Shown piece after piece: positions 41,747 through 50,431 of a stretch of DNA of 64,000 nt (position 1 is its first letter; the number at the start of each line of letters is the position of its first letter). This DNA is from Mesorhizobium sp. LHD-90 (GTDB lineage Bacteria > Pseudomonadota > Alphaproteobacteria > Rhizobiales > Rhizobiaceae): the NCBI RefSeq assembly GCF_030929505.1, contig NZ_JAVFVV010000002.1, positions 248,001-312,000 on the forward strand. The letters run 5' to 3'. The notes under the pieces were generated by a model that worked only from the letters and a program-made list of their open reading frames with translations, did no database searches and was not told the DNA's origin. The position numbers and the translations under genes are program-made.

Positions 41747-42223
41747 TCAAGCCTTGCGAGGCGGAATGCGACGCATCTGGAAACCGGTCTTGTCCTGCCG
41801 GAAACCGGCGCGTTCGTAGAAATTCAACGTGGCAGGATCCTTCGCGCCGGTCAGCAGCATCACCTTGTAGCAGCCCGACCGCCACGCGGCGCCCGCTGCC
41901 TCGGCGAGCATGGCCCGTCCGAACCCGCGCCCACGGTGGGCGGCGTCGGTGACGACGTTCTCGATCAACCCGTAGGACGCTCCGCCGCGAGTCAGGTTCG
42001 GGATGACCACCAGTGTGCAGGTCGCCGCGAGTACGTCGCCGACGCTGCCGAGGAAAATCGCGCTGCCCGGATAGGTGCCGAGCCGTCGAAAAATGTCGCG
42101 CGCGGCGTCCAACGAAAGCTCCGGGTCGTCTGGGATGAGTTGCCGGTAGAGGCCGAGCAGAGCGAGCAGGTCGCCTTCGCCTGCCGTTCTGACGTGGAAG
42201 CCTTCCCGCATCCGCCCCGTCAT
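41747..42223 (-). CDS. GNAT-family N-acetyltransferase
   Basis: A 158-residue acetyltransferase with the GNAT acetyl-CoA site in the VVTDAAHRGRGFGRAMLAEA segment (RGRGFG corresponds to the Q/RxxGxG/A motif) and a C-terminal LNFYERAGFRQDKTGFQM. Its start codon overlaps the stop of the fused ABC ATPase (ATGA at 42223-42220), so it is the last, translationally coupled gene of the peptide-importer operon. It may acetylate an imported peptide or amino acid, which is an inference from position. Confidence 0.85.
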   Translation of the reverse strand: MTGRMREGFHVRTAGEGDLLALLGLYRQLIPDDPELSLDAARDIFRRLGTYPGSAIFLGSVGDVLAATCTLVVIPNLTRGGASYGLIENVVTDAAHRGRGFGRAMLAEAAGAAWRSGCYKVMLLTGAKDPATLNFYERAGFRQDKTGFQMRRIPPRKA

Positions 42224-43974
42224 CCCTGCTCGCGCAGCTTGTGCGAGATCGCCCGGCGCAGGTCGGGTGCGGCGTCGACCAGCGCCTTCGCCGCCTCCGA
42301 TTGCGGGTTGTCGAGCACGCCGGCGGTCGTGCCGCGCTCGACGATCCTGCCCTCATGCATCACCAGCACCTCGTCGGTGATGGCGCGAGCCACCGTCAGG
42401 TCGTGGGTGATGAACAGGTAGGCGATGCCCAGCGTACGGTTCAGCTCGGCGAAAAGGTCGAGGACCTGGGCGCGGATCGATACGTCGAGCGCCGAGACGG
42501 CCTCGTCGGCCACCACCAGTTTCGGCCGTGTGATGATGGCGCGGGCGATCGACAGGCGCTGTCGCTGGCCGCCGGAAAACTCGTGCGGGTATTTCTGCAT
42601 GTCGTGCGGCTTCAGTCCGACCTGATGCAGCGCATGCGCCACCAATTCGCGCCGCTTCAGTGGGTCGGGCGCGGGCTCCACCAGCGACAGCGGCTCGGCG
42701 ACCAACCGCTCGACCCGATGCCGGGGGTTGAACGAGCCGTATGGGTCCTGGAACACCACCTGCATGTTGCGGCGCGCCTGCCGCAACTCCGCCTCGGGTC
42801 GCCCGGTGATGTCCTTGCCCATGAAGCGGATCGTGCCCGACGTCGCCTTGTCTAGCGCCAGCACCAGCCGGGCCAGCGTCGACTTCCCGCAGCCCGAGCG
42901 GCCGACCAACGCCACGGAGCGGCCCGGCATGAGGCTGAACGAGACATCGTCGACCGCGCGAAAGGTCTTTGCCTTGGAAAAAAGGGAAGGGCGAGGGCCG
43001 GGGTAATCCCGGGTGATGGAGGCGACTTCGAGAAGGGGGTGTCTACCCTCCCCCTTGTGGGGAGGGTCGGCGAGCGGTCGTAGCGAAGCGGAGACCGTGA
43101 GACGGGATGCTGGTGATCGAATACCCCCACCCCGGCTCACCGGCTTTGCTTCGCTCAGCCGGATCGCCGACCCTCCCCACAAGGGGGAGGGTAAGCTCCG
43201 CCCCGCTGGAACATGGGTAGAGGCCAGCGCAAGCTGCCGCGTGTAGGGATGTTGCTGGGCCGACAGCGTCCGCGCCGTCTCGCCGGTCTCAAGGACCTCG
43301 CCGCTGCGCATGATGGCGATGCGGTCCGACATCTCGGTCACCACAGCCAGGTCGTGCGAAATCAGCAGCAGGCCCATCCGGTTCTCGTCGACCAGTTCGC
43401 GCAGTAACTCGAGGATCTGCGCCTGCAGCACGACGTCCAGCGCCGTCGTCGGCTCGTCGGCGATCAGCAGCTTCGGCTTCAGCGCGCAGGCGATGGCGAT
43501 CACGACGCGCTGGCGCTGGCCGCCGGAAAGCTGGTGCGGATAGCGCGACAACGGGAATTTTGCTGAGGACAGCCCGACCCGGTCCAGCATTTGCGCCGCG
43601 CGCCGCTCCGCCTCGGCGCGGCCGGCGCCGGTGTGCCAGCGAATGCCTTCCGCAACCTGCTCGCCGATCGTCTTGACCGGGTTCAACGCCGTCATCGGCT
43701 CCTGAAACACCATACCGATGTCGTCGCCGCGCAGCCGGCACATCGCCTCTTCGCTCGCGTCGAGCAGGTTTTCGCCGCCGAACAGGATCTTTCCGTCCGC
43801 TCGCGCGCCCTGAGGCAGCAGCCGCATGATCGCCAGCGCCGTCATCGATTTTCCGGAGCCGGATTCGCCGACGAGCCCCAACACCTCGCCCGGCTCGATC
43901 GAAAGACCAATATTCTTCAGGATCGGCGTTTCGCCGATCGACAGCGACAGGTTTTCGATCGCAAGAAGGGTCAT
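42220..43974 (-). CDS. Peptide ABC transporter, fused double ATP-binding protein (DppD-DppF type)
   Basis: A 584-residue cytoplasmic ATPase carrying two complete ABC domains, as in GsiA/YejF-like proteins. Domain 1 has Walker A GESGSGKS (37-44), LSGGQRQR (149-156) and LLIADEPTTALD (169-180). Domain 2 has Walker A GRSGCGKS (358-365), FSGGQRQR and VVADEAVSALD. Between them residues about 259-312 are not normal linker: they are encoded by a 150 bp palindromic repeat (43044-43193) plus its edges, giving a Pro/Ser/Gly/Arg-rich insert. The start overlaps the permease C stop. In domain 2 the Walker B Pro is replaced by Ala (DEAVSALD). Confidence 0.9.
   Translation of the reverse strand: MTLLAIENLSLSIGETPILKNIGLSIEPGEVLGLVGESGSGKSMTALAIMRLLPQGARADGKILFGGENLLDASEEAMCRLRGDDIGMVFQEPMTALNPVKTIGEQVAEGIRWHTGAGRAEAERRAAQMLDRVGLSSAKFPLSRYPHQLSGGQRQRVVIAIACALKPKLLIADEPTTALDVVLQAQILELLRELVDENRMGLLLISHDLAVVTEMSDRIAIMRSGEVLETGETARTLSAQQHPYTRQLALASTHVPAGRSLPSPLWGGSAIRLSEAKPVSRGGGIRSPASRLTVSASLRPLADPPHKGEGRHPLLEVASITRDYPGPRPSLFSKAKTFRAVDDVSFSLMPGRSVALVGRSGCGKSTLARLVLALDKATSGTIRFMGKDITGRPEAELRQARRNMQVVFQDPYGSFNPRHRVERLVAEPLSLVEPAPDPLKRRELVAHALHQVGLKPHDMQKYPHEFSGGQRQRLSIARAIITRPKLVVADEAVSALDVSIRAQVLDLFAELNRTLGIAYLFITHDLTVARAITDEVLVMHEGRIVERGTTAGVLDNPQSEAAKALVDAAPDLRRAISHKLREQG
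43044..43193. repeat. 150 bp palindromic repeat inserted in frame inside the fused ABC ATPase gene
   Basis: Perfect 30 bp ends: 43044-43073 and its exact complement at 43164-43193 (TACCCTCCCCCTTGTGGGGA... on the left), with imperfect pairing continuing about 20 bp inwards (AGCGAAGC...GTGAG). Each arm itself contains a smaller palindrome. At 150 bp (50 codons) without an in-frame stop it keeps the reading frame open. It belongs to the same kind of element as 45797-45944. Confidence 0.85.
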
Positions 43975-44843
43975 GCCCGCCGCCTCAGCTTCGGGTCGAG
44001 CGCATCGCTGACGCCGTCGCCGAGCAGGTTGAGGCCTAGCACGGTGATCACGATGGCAAGGCCGGGGAACAGCGCCAGCGACGGCAGCACCATCATGCGC
44101 GTCTGCGCGTCGAACAGCATGCGGCCCCAGCTCGGCATCGGCGGCTGCGCGCCCAGTCCGACATAGGACAGGCCGGCCTCGGCCAGTATGCCGAGCGCGA
44201 ACTGGATGGTGCCCTGGACCAGCAGCAGCGTCGCGATGTTGGGCAGGATATGCTCGACCGTGATGCGCGCCTTGCCCTTGCCGGCGGCGCGTGCGGCGAG
44301 AATGAACTCGCGCGGCCAGATGGCGAGCGCGCCGGCGCGCGCGACGCGGGCGAACACCGGGATGTTGAAGATGCCGATGGCGATGATGGCGTTGATGGCG
44401 CCTGGCCCGAACACCGCCGTGATCATGACTGCCGACAGCAGCGCCGGGAAAGCGAAGACGAGGTCGTTGAAGCGCATGACGATCTCGTCCGGCCAGCCGC
44501 CGCGCGCCGCCGCCAGGCAGCCCAGCGGCACGCCGAAGCCCATGCCTATGCCCACCGCCACCAGCGCCACGGCAATCGAATTGCGCGCGCCGACCATGAT
44601 CATCGACAGCACGTCGCGGCCGAAATGGTCGGTGCCGAACCAGTGTGCGGCCGAAGGCGGCAGCATGCGGTCGGCGACCACCAGTTTGGTCACGTCGTAG
44701 GGTGTCCATACAAAGGAGACCAATGCCATCAGCGCGATAAGCGCCGTGACCGCGAAGCCGACGACGAAGGAGCGGCTGGCCAGTGCGCGGGCGACGAAGC
44801 CGGAAAAGCCATCCTGGGAATGGGTGATGGAAGGGCCGTCCAT
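43971..44843 (-). CDS. Peptide ABC transporter permease (DppC type)
   Basis: A 290-residue inner-membrane permease. It has the long N-terminal segment with ASRSFVVGFAVTALIALMAL as TM1, the periplasmic HWFGTDHFGRDVLSMIMVGA motif that marks DppC/OppC proteins, and the EAA loop EFILAARAAGKGKARITVEH that contacts the ATPase. About six helices in total. Start and stop overlap the neighbouring permease and ATPase genes, so the three are translationally coupled. Confidence 0.92.
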   Translation of the reverse strand: MDGPSITHSQDGFSGFVARALASRSFVVGFAVTALIALMALVSFVWTPYDVTKLVVADRMLPPSAAHWFGTDHFGRDVLSMIMVGARNSIAVALVAVGIGMGFGVPLGCLAAARGGWPDEIVMRFNDLVFAFPALLSAVMITAVFGPGAINAIIAIGIFNIPVFARVARAGALAIWPREFILAARAAGKGKARITVEHILPNIATLLLVQGTIQFALGILAEAGLSYVGLGAQPPMPSWGRMLFDAQTRMMVLPSLALFPGLAIVITVLGLNLLGDGVSDALDPKLRRRA

Positions 44844-45787
44844 CACCGGGTCCTCAGTCTTGGATCGACGATGGCATAAGACAGGTCGACCAGCAGGTTG
44901 ACCACGACGACGGTCGCCACCAGCAGCATCACCACGCCTTCGACCACGATCAGGTCGCGCTGGGTGATCGCCTGGAAGATCAGCCGGCCGAGGCCCGGGA
45001 GATAAAACACGTTCTCGATGATGATCGTGCCGGCAAGCAGGAAGGAGAACTGCAGGCCGATAATGGTCAGCATCGGGATCAGCGCGTTGCGCAGCGCGTG
45101 CCGCCACAGCACCGCGCCGAAAGGCAGTCCTTTGGCGCGGGCGGTGCGGATATAGTCCTCGCCGAGCGTCTCGATCAGCGCCGATCGGGTGACGCGGGCG
45201 AGGATCGCCGCTTGCGGCAGCGCCAGCGCGATGGCCGGCAAGAACAGCGCCTTGAGCGCCGGCCACACGCCGGCGCTCCAGCCGGGAAAGCCGCCGGCCG
45301 GCACCAGCCTCAGCCAGACGGCGAACAGATAGATCAAAAGCAGCGCGAACCAGAAATTCGGGATGGCGACTCCCACCTGCGCCGCCCCCATCGCCACCGC
45401 GTCGCCGGCTCGCCCGCGCCGCTGCGCGGCGAAGGCACCGACCGGAATGGCGATCGCCACCGACAGGACAAGCGAGATCAGCGCCAGCGGCAGTGAGACG
45501 GCGATGCGCTCGGCGACGAGATCGATCACCGGCACGGAGTAGGTGTAGGAACGGCCGAAATCCAGCGAGAGCATGCCCGCCACCCAGTCGAGGTAGCGGA
45601 CGGGCCGGGGGCTGTTCAGCCCCATCTGCTCGCGCAGCGCCTCGACGGCGTCCGGCGTGGCGTTGATGCCGAGCATCAGCCGCGCCGGATCGCCCGGCAG
45701 CACCTCCAGCACGGCGAACACCACCAGCGAGGCGACGAGCAGGGTCGCAACGGCGATCAAGAAGCGTTGGGCGAGATAGGCCGTCAT
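44843..45787 (-). CDS. Peptide ABC transporter permease (DppB type)
   Basis: A 314-residue inner-membrane permease. It begins YLAQRFLIAVATLLVASLVV, includes FLEVLPGDPARLMLG-like (LEVLPGDPARLMLG) after TM1, the LDFGRSYTYSVPV segment of DppB/OppB proteins and the EAA loop EDYIRTARAKGLPFGAVLWR. Six helices are expected. The stop and the next ATG share a base (TGATG). A 148 bp palindromic repeat lies between it and the binding-protein gene upstream. Confidence 0.93.
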   Translation of the reverse strand: MTAYLAQRFLIAVATLLVASLVVFAVLEVLPGDPARLMLGINATPDAVEALREQMGLNSPRPVRYLDWVAGMLSLDFGRSYTYSVPVIDLVAERIAVSLPLALISLVLSVAIAIPVGAFAAQRRGRAGDAVAMGAAQVGVAIPNFWFALLLIYLFAVWLRLVPAGGFPGWSAGVWPALKALFLPAIALALPQAAILARVTRSALIETLGEDYIRTARAKGLPFGAVLWRHALRNALIPMLTIIGLQFSFLLAGTIIIENVFYLPGLGRLIFQAITQRDLIVVEGVVMLLVATVVVVNLLVDLSYAIVDPRLRTR

Positions 45788-45796
45788 GCAGGCATC

Positions 45797-45944
45797 TCCC
45801 TCCCCCTTGAGGGGAGGGTGGCGAGCGTAGCGAGCCGGGAGGGGTAATCGCGGCCGTACTCGACCTTCATCTTTGCGTCCCGCGCTGCCGCAACGACCCC
45901 TCCCCGGCGCTTCGCGCCGACCCTCCCCTCAAATGGGAGGGGGA
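45797..45944. repeat. 148 bp palindromic intergenic repeat between binding-protein and permease genes
   Basis: Two 48 bp arms (45797-45844 and 45897-45944) pair with some mismatches, each with a TCCCCTNNGGGGA-like core next to CCTCCC runs. The same GGGAGGGT core occurs in the copy inside the ATPase gene (43044-43193). No gene lies in this 168 bp gap. Confidence 0.8.
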
Positions 45945-45955
45945 CGCCGGCATCA

Positions 45956-47437
45956 TCAATCCACCCACTTGACCTTCGTCAGGTCGTTCGCCTGGATCGG
46001 CGAGTTTTCCCAAAGCCCCTCGACCTTGGCGTCCCAGATGCCGATCTTCGGCAGTTCGAACAGGAACCCATTCACCGCATCGTCGGCAAGGATCTTCTGC
46101 GCTTGGCCGTAGAGTTCGCTGCGCTTGGCGTCGTCGGAGGTGAGGTTCAGTTCCTCGATCACCTTGTCGAAGGCGGGGTTGTCGTAGTTGAAGTAATAGT
46201 CCTTGCGCGCATAGATATCGATGTCGTTGGGCTCGGTGTGCGAGACGATCGACAGGTCGTAGTTCTTCTCCGTGAACACCTGGCTCAGCCAGTCGGCCCA
46301 TTCGACCGGGATGATCTCCAGATTGATGCCGACCTCGCGCAGTTGCGAGGCGACGATCTGGCCGCCGTCGCGGGCATAGGCCACGGGCGGCAGTTTCAGC
46401 GTCGCCGAAAAGCCGTTCTCAAGGCCCGCCTCCTTGAGCAGCGCCTTCGCCTTGGCGATGTCGTGCGGATAGGTGCCGGTCAGGTCGACATAGGCCTTGT
46501 TGGCGGGCGAGAAATGCGAGCCGATCGGCGTGCCGAGGCCGGACGAGGCGCCGTCGATGATCGCCTTGCGGTCGATGGCATGGGCGATGGCCTGGCGGAC
46601 CTTCAGTTGATCGAAGGGCGGCTTCTTGTTGTTGGTGGAGAGCACGGTCTCGCCTTCTGTGGCGCCGATCACCACCTTGAAACGCGGATCGGACTGTATC
46701 TGCGGCAGTGCGTCGCCGACATTCATGTTGGGGAACGCCTGCACGTCGCCGGAGAGCAGCGCCGGAATGGCCGCCGCCGCATCCGGCACGATGCGGAACT
46801 CGGCGCGGTCGAGCGAAGCCGGCTCGCCCCAGTAATCGGGATTCTTGACCAGCGTGATCGCCGAGCCTTTTGCCCAGTTGTCGAACCGGAACGGGCCGGT
46901 GCCGACCGGCTTCTCCTTGTTGGTGGCCGCACTTTCCGGCGCCACGATCACCGCGTCGCCCCAGCCCATGTTGTACAGGAAGGAGCCCTGCGGGTTCTTC
47001 AGCGCCACCTTCACAGTCGTCGGGTCGACCGCTTCGACGGCGTCGATCGCCGCGAACAGGCCTTTCTGGGCATTGGTGGAATCGGCGGCGCGGGCGCGGT
47101 CGAGTGTGAACTTGACATCCTCGGCGTCGAAGGTGGAGCCGTCGTGGAATTTCACGTTTCCGTGCAGCTTGAACGTGTAGGTCTTTCCGTCGTCGGAGAC
47201 GGTCCAACTCTCGGCCAGCGCAGGCAGCACCTCGCCGGACGGGCCGATGCGCGTCAGGCCCTCGAACACGTTGGCGTAGAGTATTTCGTCGATCGCCGCC
47301 GCGGCGCCCGCGGTCGGATCGAGATGCGGCGGCTCCAGCGGCATGCCGAGGACGAGGTCAGCGCGGGCGGCGAACGCAGCGCTCGCACTGAGCGCCGTCA
47401 GCGTTGCCGCGGCGGCAAATGTCTTCCACGGTTTCAT
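45956..47437 (-). CDS. Peptide ABC transporter substrate-binding protein
   Basis: A 493-residue periplasmic solute-binding protein of family 5 (DppA/OppA). A signal peptide (MKPWKTFAAAATLTALSASA, cleaved near AAFA-ARAD) precedes the family start LVLGMPLEPPHLDPTAGAAA. The signature LPALAESWTVSDDGKTYTFK and the segment VRQAIAHAIDRKAII are present. The ligand could be a di- or oligopeptide, opine or nickel chelate and is not decided by sequence. First gene of the operon running left to 41747; MKPW at 47437 is chosen for a GGGAG seven bases upstream. Confidence 0.93.
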   Translation of the reverse strand: MKPWKTFAAAATLTALSASAAFAARADLVLGMPLEPPHLDPTAGAAAAIDEILYANVFEGLTRIGPSGEVLPALAESWTVSDDGKTYTFKLHGNVKFHDGSTFDAEDVKFTLDRARAADSTNAQKGLFAAIDAVEAVDPTTVKVALKNPQGSFLYNMGWGDAVIVAPESAATNKEKPVGTGPFRFDNWAKGSAITLVKNPDYWGEPASLDRAEFRIVPDAAAAIPALLSGDVQAFPNMNVGDALPQIQSDPRFKVVIGATEGETVLSTNNKKPPFDQLKVRQAIAHAIDRKAIIDGASSGLGTPIGSHFSPANKAYVDLTGTYPHDIAKAKALLKEAGLENGFSATLKLPPVAYARDGGQIVASQLREVGINLEIIPVEWADWLSQVFTEKNYDLSIVSHTEPNDIDIYARKDYYFNYDNPAFDKVIEELNLTSDDAKRSELYGQAQKILADDAVNGFLFELPKIGIWDAKVEGLWENSPIQANDLTKVKWVD

Positions 47438-47646
47438 CGGCATGCTCCCTCCGTCGGATGATGCGGCGGATAGAAGCCTGATTTCCGGCCGGAGTAAATC
47501 GGCTTTCGCTGCGCGGCGATGCTTCCACGGGGAACGGGATTCCAATTTGCCGGCAAAGGCTGGTCCGCTTGCGCGGTGCGACAAGACGTGCGGCGGCGAT
47601 TTGCATGATCTATAAGTGGCCCGCAAATATGAGGGAGGAGCTGTCG

Positions 47647-48156
47647 ATGGATGCCGCATCGCTCAAGGCGCAGCAGGCGCCGCTGAAGAACGCCTATCGC
47701 GAGACACCGGAGGCGGCGCTGATCACGCTGCGTGCGAAGGGTTCGATCGACGACCGGGCAATCGCCTGCAAGGTCGAGACCGGACGCGCCATCGCGGTCG
47801 CGGGCCTGCATCCGGCGACCGGCGGCAGCGGGCTGGAACTCTGCTCGGGCGACATGCTGCTGGAGGCGCTGGTCGCCTGCGCCGGCGTGACGCTGAAGGC
47901 CGTGGCAACGGCGCTGGAGTTCAAGCTTTCCGGCGCGACCGTCTCGGTGGAGGGCGATCTCGATTTCCGCGGCACGCTGGGCGTCGCCAAGGACGCGCCT
48001 GTCGGCTTCCGGGCGATCCGGCTTGCCTTCGAGCTTGGCACCGACGAGCCGCAGGAGCGCATCGATTCGCTGCTCAAGCTGACGGAACGCTATTGCGTGG
48101 TGTTCCAAACGCTCAACCAGCGGCCGGAATTGTCGGTGACGGCAAGGAAGAGCTAG
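47647..48156 (+). CDS. OsmC-family protein
   Basis: A 169-residue OsmC-like protein. The usual catalytic residues for hydroperoxide reduction lie in the segments GLELCSGDMLLEALVACAGV (with two Cys, positions about 61 and 71) and a late Cys in KLTERYCVVFQTL. The extended N-terminus (LKAQQAPLKNAYRETPEAAL) resembles the OsmC subgroup found beside ABC genes in rhizobia. GGAGGAG precedes the ATG at 47647; in-frame starts upstream are less likely. It is divergent from the binding-protein gene. Confidence 0.82.
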   Translation: MDAASLKAQQAPLKNAYRETPEAALITLRAKGSIDDRAIACKVETGRAIAVAGLHPATGGSGLELCSGDMLLEALVACAGVTLKAVATALEFKLSGATVSVEGDLDFRGTLGVAKDAPVGFRAIRLAFELGTDEPQERIDSLLKLTERYCVVFQTLNQRPELSVTARKS

Positions 48157-48237
48157 AGGGCTTTCGGTTTCATTTAAAGCGCCTTGACACAATACGTAGG
48201 TTCTGCTTTTGTTCTGAAGTTGCGACGGGAGCCTATC

Positions 48238-48960
48238 GTGAGTCCATCCGATACTACTTCGACTGATGTCGAGAAGATCGGCAGCTATCCGCAGAGAGAC
48301 ACCAAATCATACACATATGATGTGCTTGAAGCGGCTGTTGCCTCAATTCCGGGTGCTGGGGCCGGGCTGCAGAAGTTGATGCAGTCACTGGGTTTTGATC
48401 CGTATCGAAAACGCGAAGAAGAGTTCCTCGATCGACTCGGCCGTGCCGTCGAGGATCTCCAGAAGCGGCAGCAGCTTGATATTGCAGCACTGCACGACAA
48501 CCCCTACTTCGAAGGGCTCATCAACGACATTCGCGATAAGTTTCGAAGTGCCCGTTCGGAAGCCAAAAAGCAGCATCTCATTGATGCGGCGACGAACGCG
48601 GTCTCGGGGATTATGGTGGACGACGCGGTTGCTGGACGATTTCTCTCATTTATTGAGCAGTTTTCGCCCGGCCATGTCCTTATGCTGAGGCTTCTTCAGA
48701 ACCCGAAAGCGAATCCAAGTGCCGTTGCGAAAATGGAGAGAGTCAGCATGGGTGGCCTCTCGGATATGATGGAGGCGGCATTTTCAAACGGCGAAATAGC
48801 CAGAGATGCAATTCCAGTTATCTATGATGATCTGCATCGAGAGAAGCTTGTTGAAGGCGGCCTTAACGTTACTATGAGCGGTTCTGGGCTTATGGAAAAA
48901 CGAACCACGACGATAGGCGATGCGTTCATTCGGTTCTTATCGCCGGTTGAAACTGGCTAA
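48238..48960 (+). CDS. Hypothetical protein, lower-GC, probably horizontally acquired
   Basis: A 240-residue protein I do not recognise. It opens with an acidic Ser/Thr-rich stretch, then a hydrophobic segment EAAVASIPGAGAGLQKLMQS, a charged YRKREEEFLDRLGRAVEDLQ helix, and a C-terminal half rich in helices (LMLRLLQNPKANPSAVAKM). The order of a hydrophobic Gly-rich hairpin followed by a long charged helix recalls membrane-inserting effectors in small defence or toxin modules, but this is only a similarity of pattern. GC is clearly lower than either neighbour. The GTG at 48238 has GGGAG seven bases upstream; the frame starts at 48184. It overlaps the M20 gene by 4 bp, tail to tail. Confidence 0.6.
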   Translation: MSPSDTTSTDVEKIGSYPQRDTKSYTYDVLEAAVASIPGAGAGLQKLMQSLGFDPYRKREEEFLDRLGRAVEDLQKRQQLDIAALHDNPYFEGLINDIRDKFRSARSEAKKQHLIDAATNAVSGIMVDDAVAGRFLSFIEQFSPGHVLMLRLLQNPKANPSAVAKMERVSMGGLSDMMEAAFSNGEIARDAIPVIYDDLHREKLVEGGLNVTMSGSGLMEKRTTTIGDAFIRFLSPVETG

Positions 48961-50234
48961 CCGGCTCTACCCCGCAGCAGCAGGTCGAGCCCGATCGCCA
49001 TGACCTGTGCCGACTGCACCATGTCGTCGATGCCGACCCATTCGTCCGGCCGGTGGGCGAGGTCGAGGATGCCGGGGCCGTAGGCGACGCAGTCGTAGAC
49101 ATGGCCGATGCGGGCGATGTGTTTCTGGTCATAGGTGCCGGGTGAAATCACATAGTCGGGCTCACGGTCGAAAATCGCGCGTATGCCTTGCGCCAGCGCG
49201 CTGGGCACCGGTGCATCACGGTCGGTCATGATGGGTCGCACTTCCATGATGTCCTGGATCGTATAGTCGAACTTTTGCCGTTCGCGCTTCAGCCGCTCCA
49301 GGATCGACACCACCTCGTGCTTCACGTCGTGAAGATCTTCTTCCAGCAGGAAGCGCCGGTCGATGGTGAGCCGGCAGGAGTCCGGCACATTGGGCGAAGG
49401 CAGGCCGGGCTTGAAGTCGTCGGTCTGGCCGCCATGCACGGAGTTCAGGTTCAGGGTCGATCGCCGCGCACCCTCCGGCACCACGGGCATGCGCGTCCGC
49501 TTGGTCTCGAGCAGGGGGAAGAGTTCGGCCTCGAAGGCGTCGAGCACGGCGCCCATGTGGCGCACCGCGCAATCGCCGAGAAATGGCATCGAGCCGTGGG
49601 CGATCTCGCCCCTGGTCTCGATCTCGGCCCACCAGACGCCGCGATGGCCGAGGCAGATGCGGTCCTTGTTGAGCGGTTCGGGGATGATGACGTGGTCGAC
49701 GCGCGGTTTGGAGAAATAGCCCTTCGACGCCAGATAGGCGACGCCGCCGAAACCGCCGGATTCCTCGTCGACCGTGCCTGATATCTCGATAGCGCCCGGG
49801 AAATCCGGATTGATTTCGATGTAAGCCTCGGCCGCGACGATCGCCGCCGCCAGCCCGCCCTTCATGTCGCAGGCGCCGCGCCCGTAGACGCGCCCGTCCT
49901 TCACCACGCCGGCGAAAGGATCGATCGTCCAGTCGTTGCCTGGCTCGACCACGTCGATATGGCCGTTGAAATGCACCGTCGGTCCGGGCGACCGGCCCTC
50001 GATCCGCGCCACCATGTTGGTGCGCGGATAGCGGTCGTTATCACCCGGCGTGCCGTGCCCGCGCACATATTCGACCGAAAAGCCGCGCCGGCGCAGCCGC
50101 TCGCCGAGATGTTCGGCGCAAGGCGTATAGGCTTCGCCCGGCGGATTTACCGTCGGAAAACGGATCAGCTCTATGGTGAGGGTAACGAGTTCGTCGCGGC
50201 GCGCGGCCACGGCCTCGATCAGTCTGTCGGTCAT
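48957..50234 (-). CDS. M20-family metallopeptidase (ArgE/DapE-like)
   Basis: A 425-residue di-zinc hydrolase of the acetylornithine deacetylase/succinyl-diaminopimelate desuccinylase group. Metal ligands are in VHFNGHIDVVEPGNDW (HxD), GRGACDMKGGLAAAIVAAEA and GTVDEESGGFGGVAYLAS (the EE pair), with the late His in SPGTYDQKHIARIGH. Long lid domain from about 185 to 310. It is a general N-acyl amino acid or peptide deacylase; the exact substrate is unknown. ATG 50234 gives a start close to the first conserved helix. Confidence 0.87.
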   Translation of the reverse strand: MTDRLIEAVAARRDELVTLTIELIRFPTVNPPGEAYTPCAEHLGERLRRRGFSVEYVRGHGTPGDNDRYPRTNMVARIEGRSPGPTVHFNGHIDVVEPGNDWTIDPFAGVVKDGRVYGRGACDMKGGLAAAIVAAEAYIEINPDFPGAIEISGTVDEESGGFGGVAYLASKGYFSKPRVDHVIIPEPLNKDRICLGHRGVWWAEIETRGEIAHGSMPFLGDCAVRHMGAVLDAFEAELFPLLETKRTRMPVVPEGARRSTLNLNSVHGGQTDDFKPGLPSPNVPDSCRLTIDRRFLLEEDLHDVKHEVVSILERLKRERQKFDYTIQDIMEVRPIMTDRDAPVPSALAQGIRAIFDREPDYVISPGTYDQKHIARIGHVYDCVAYGPGILDLAHRPDEWVGIDDMVQSAQVMAIGLDLLLRGRAG

Positions 50235-50431
50235 GCGCCAATTTGAGCAGGCGGAGAGGCGGTTTGGCAAGCGGGTGGCGCCACAACCCTGGATGGATGG
50301 CGGTGCTGATGCAGATCGCGCGGAATTGATCGAATGTGCGCATTGACTTTGGTAAATTACTCAAAGTCTTCATGATACGACGGCTAAGGCGATGATGGTG
50401 CAATAGCGCCATGATGATGAGGGTGGGTTGT

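Noticed and set aside
43044-43193. Repeat in the ABC ATPase considered as evidence of a pseudogene or assembly error
   Set aside because: The frame stays open through the element and both flanking ABC domains are intact, so an in-frame insertion is the simpler reading.
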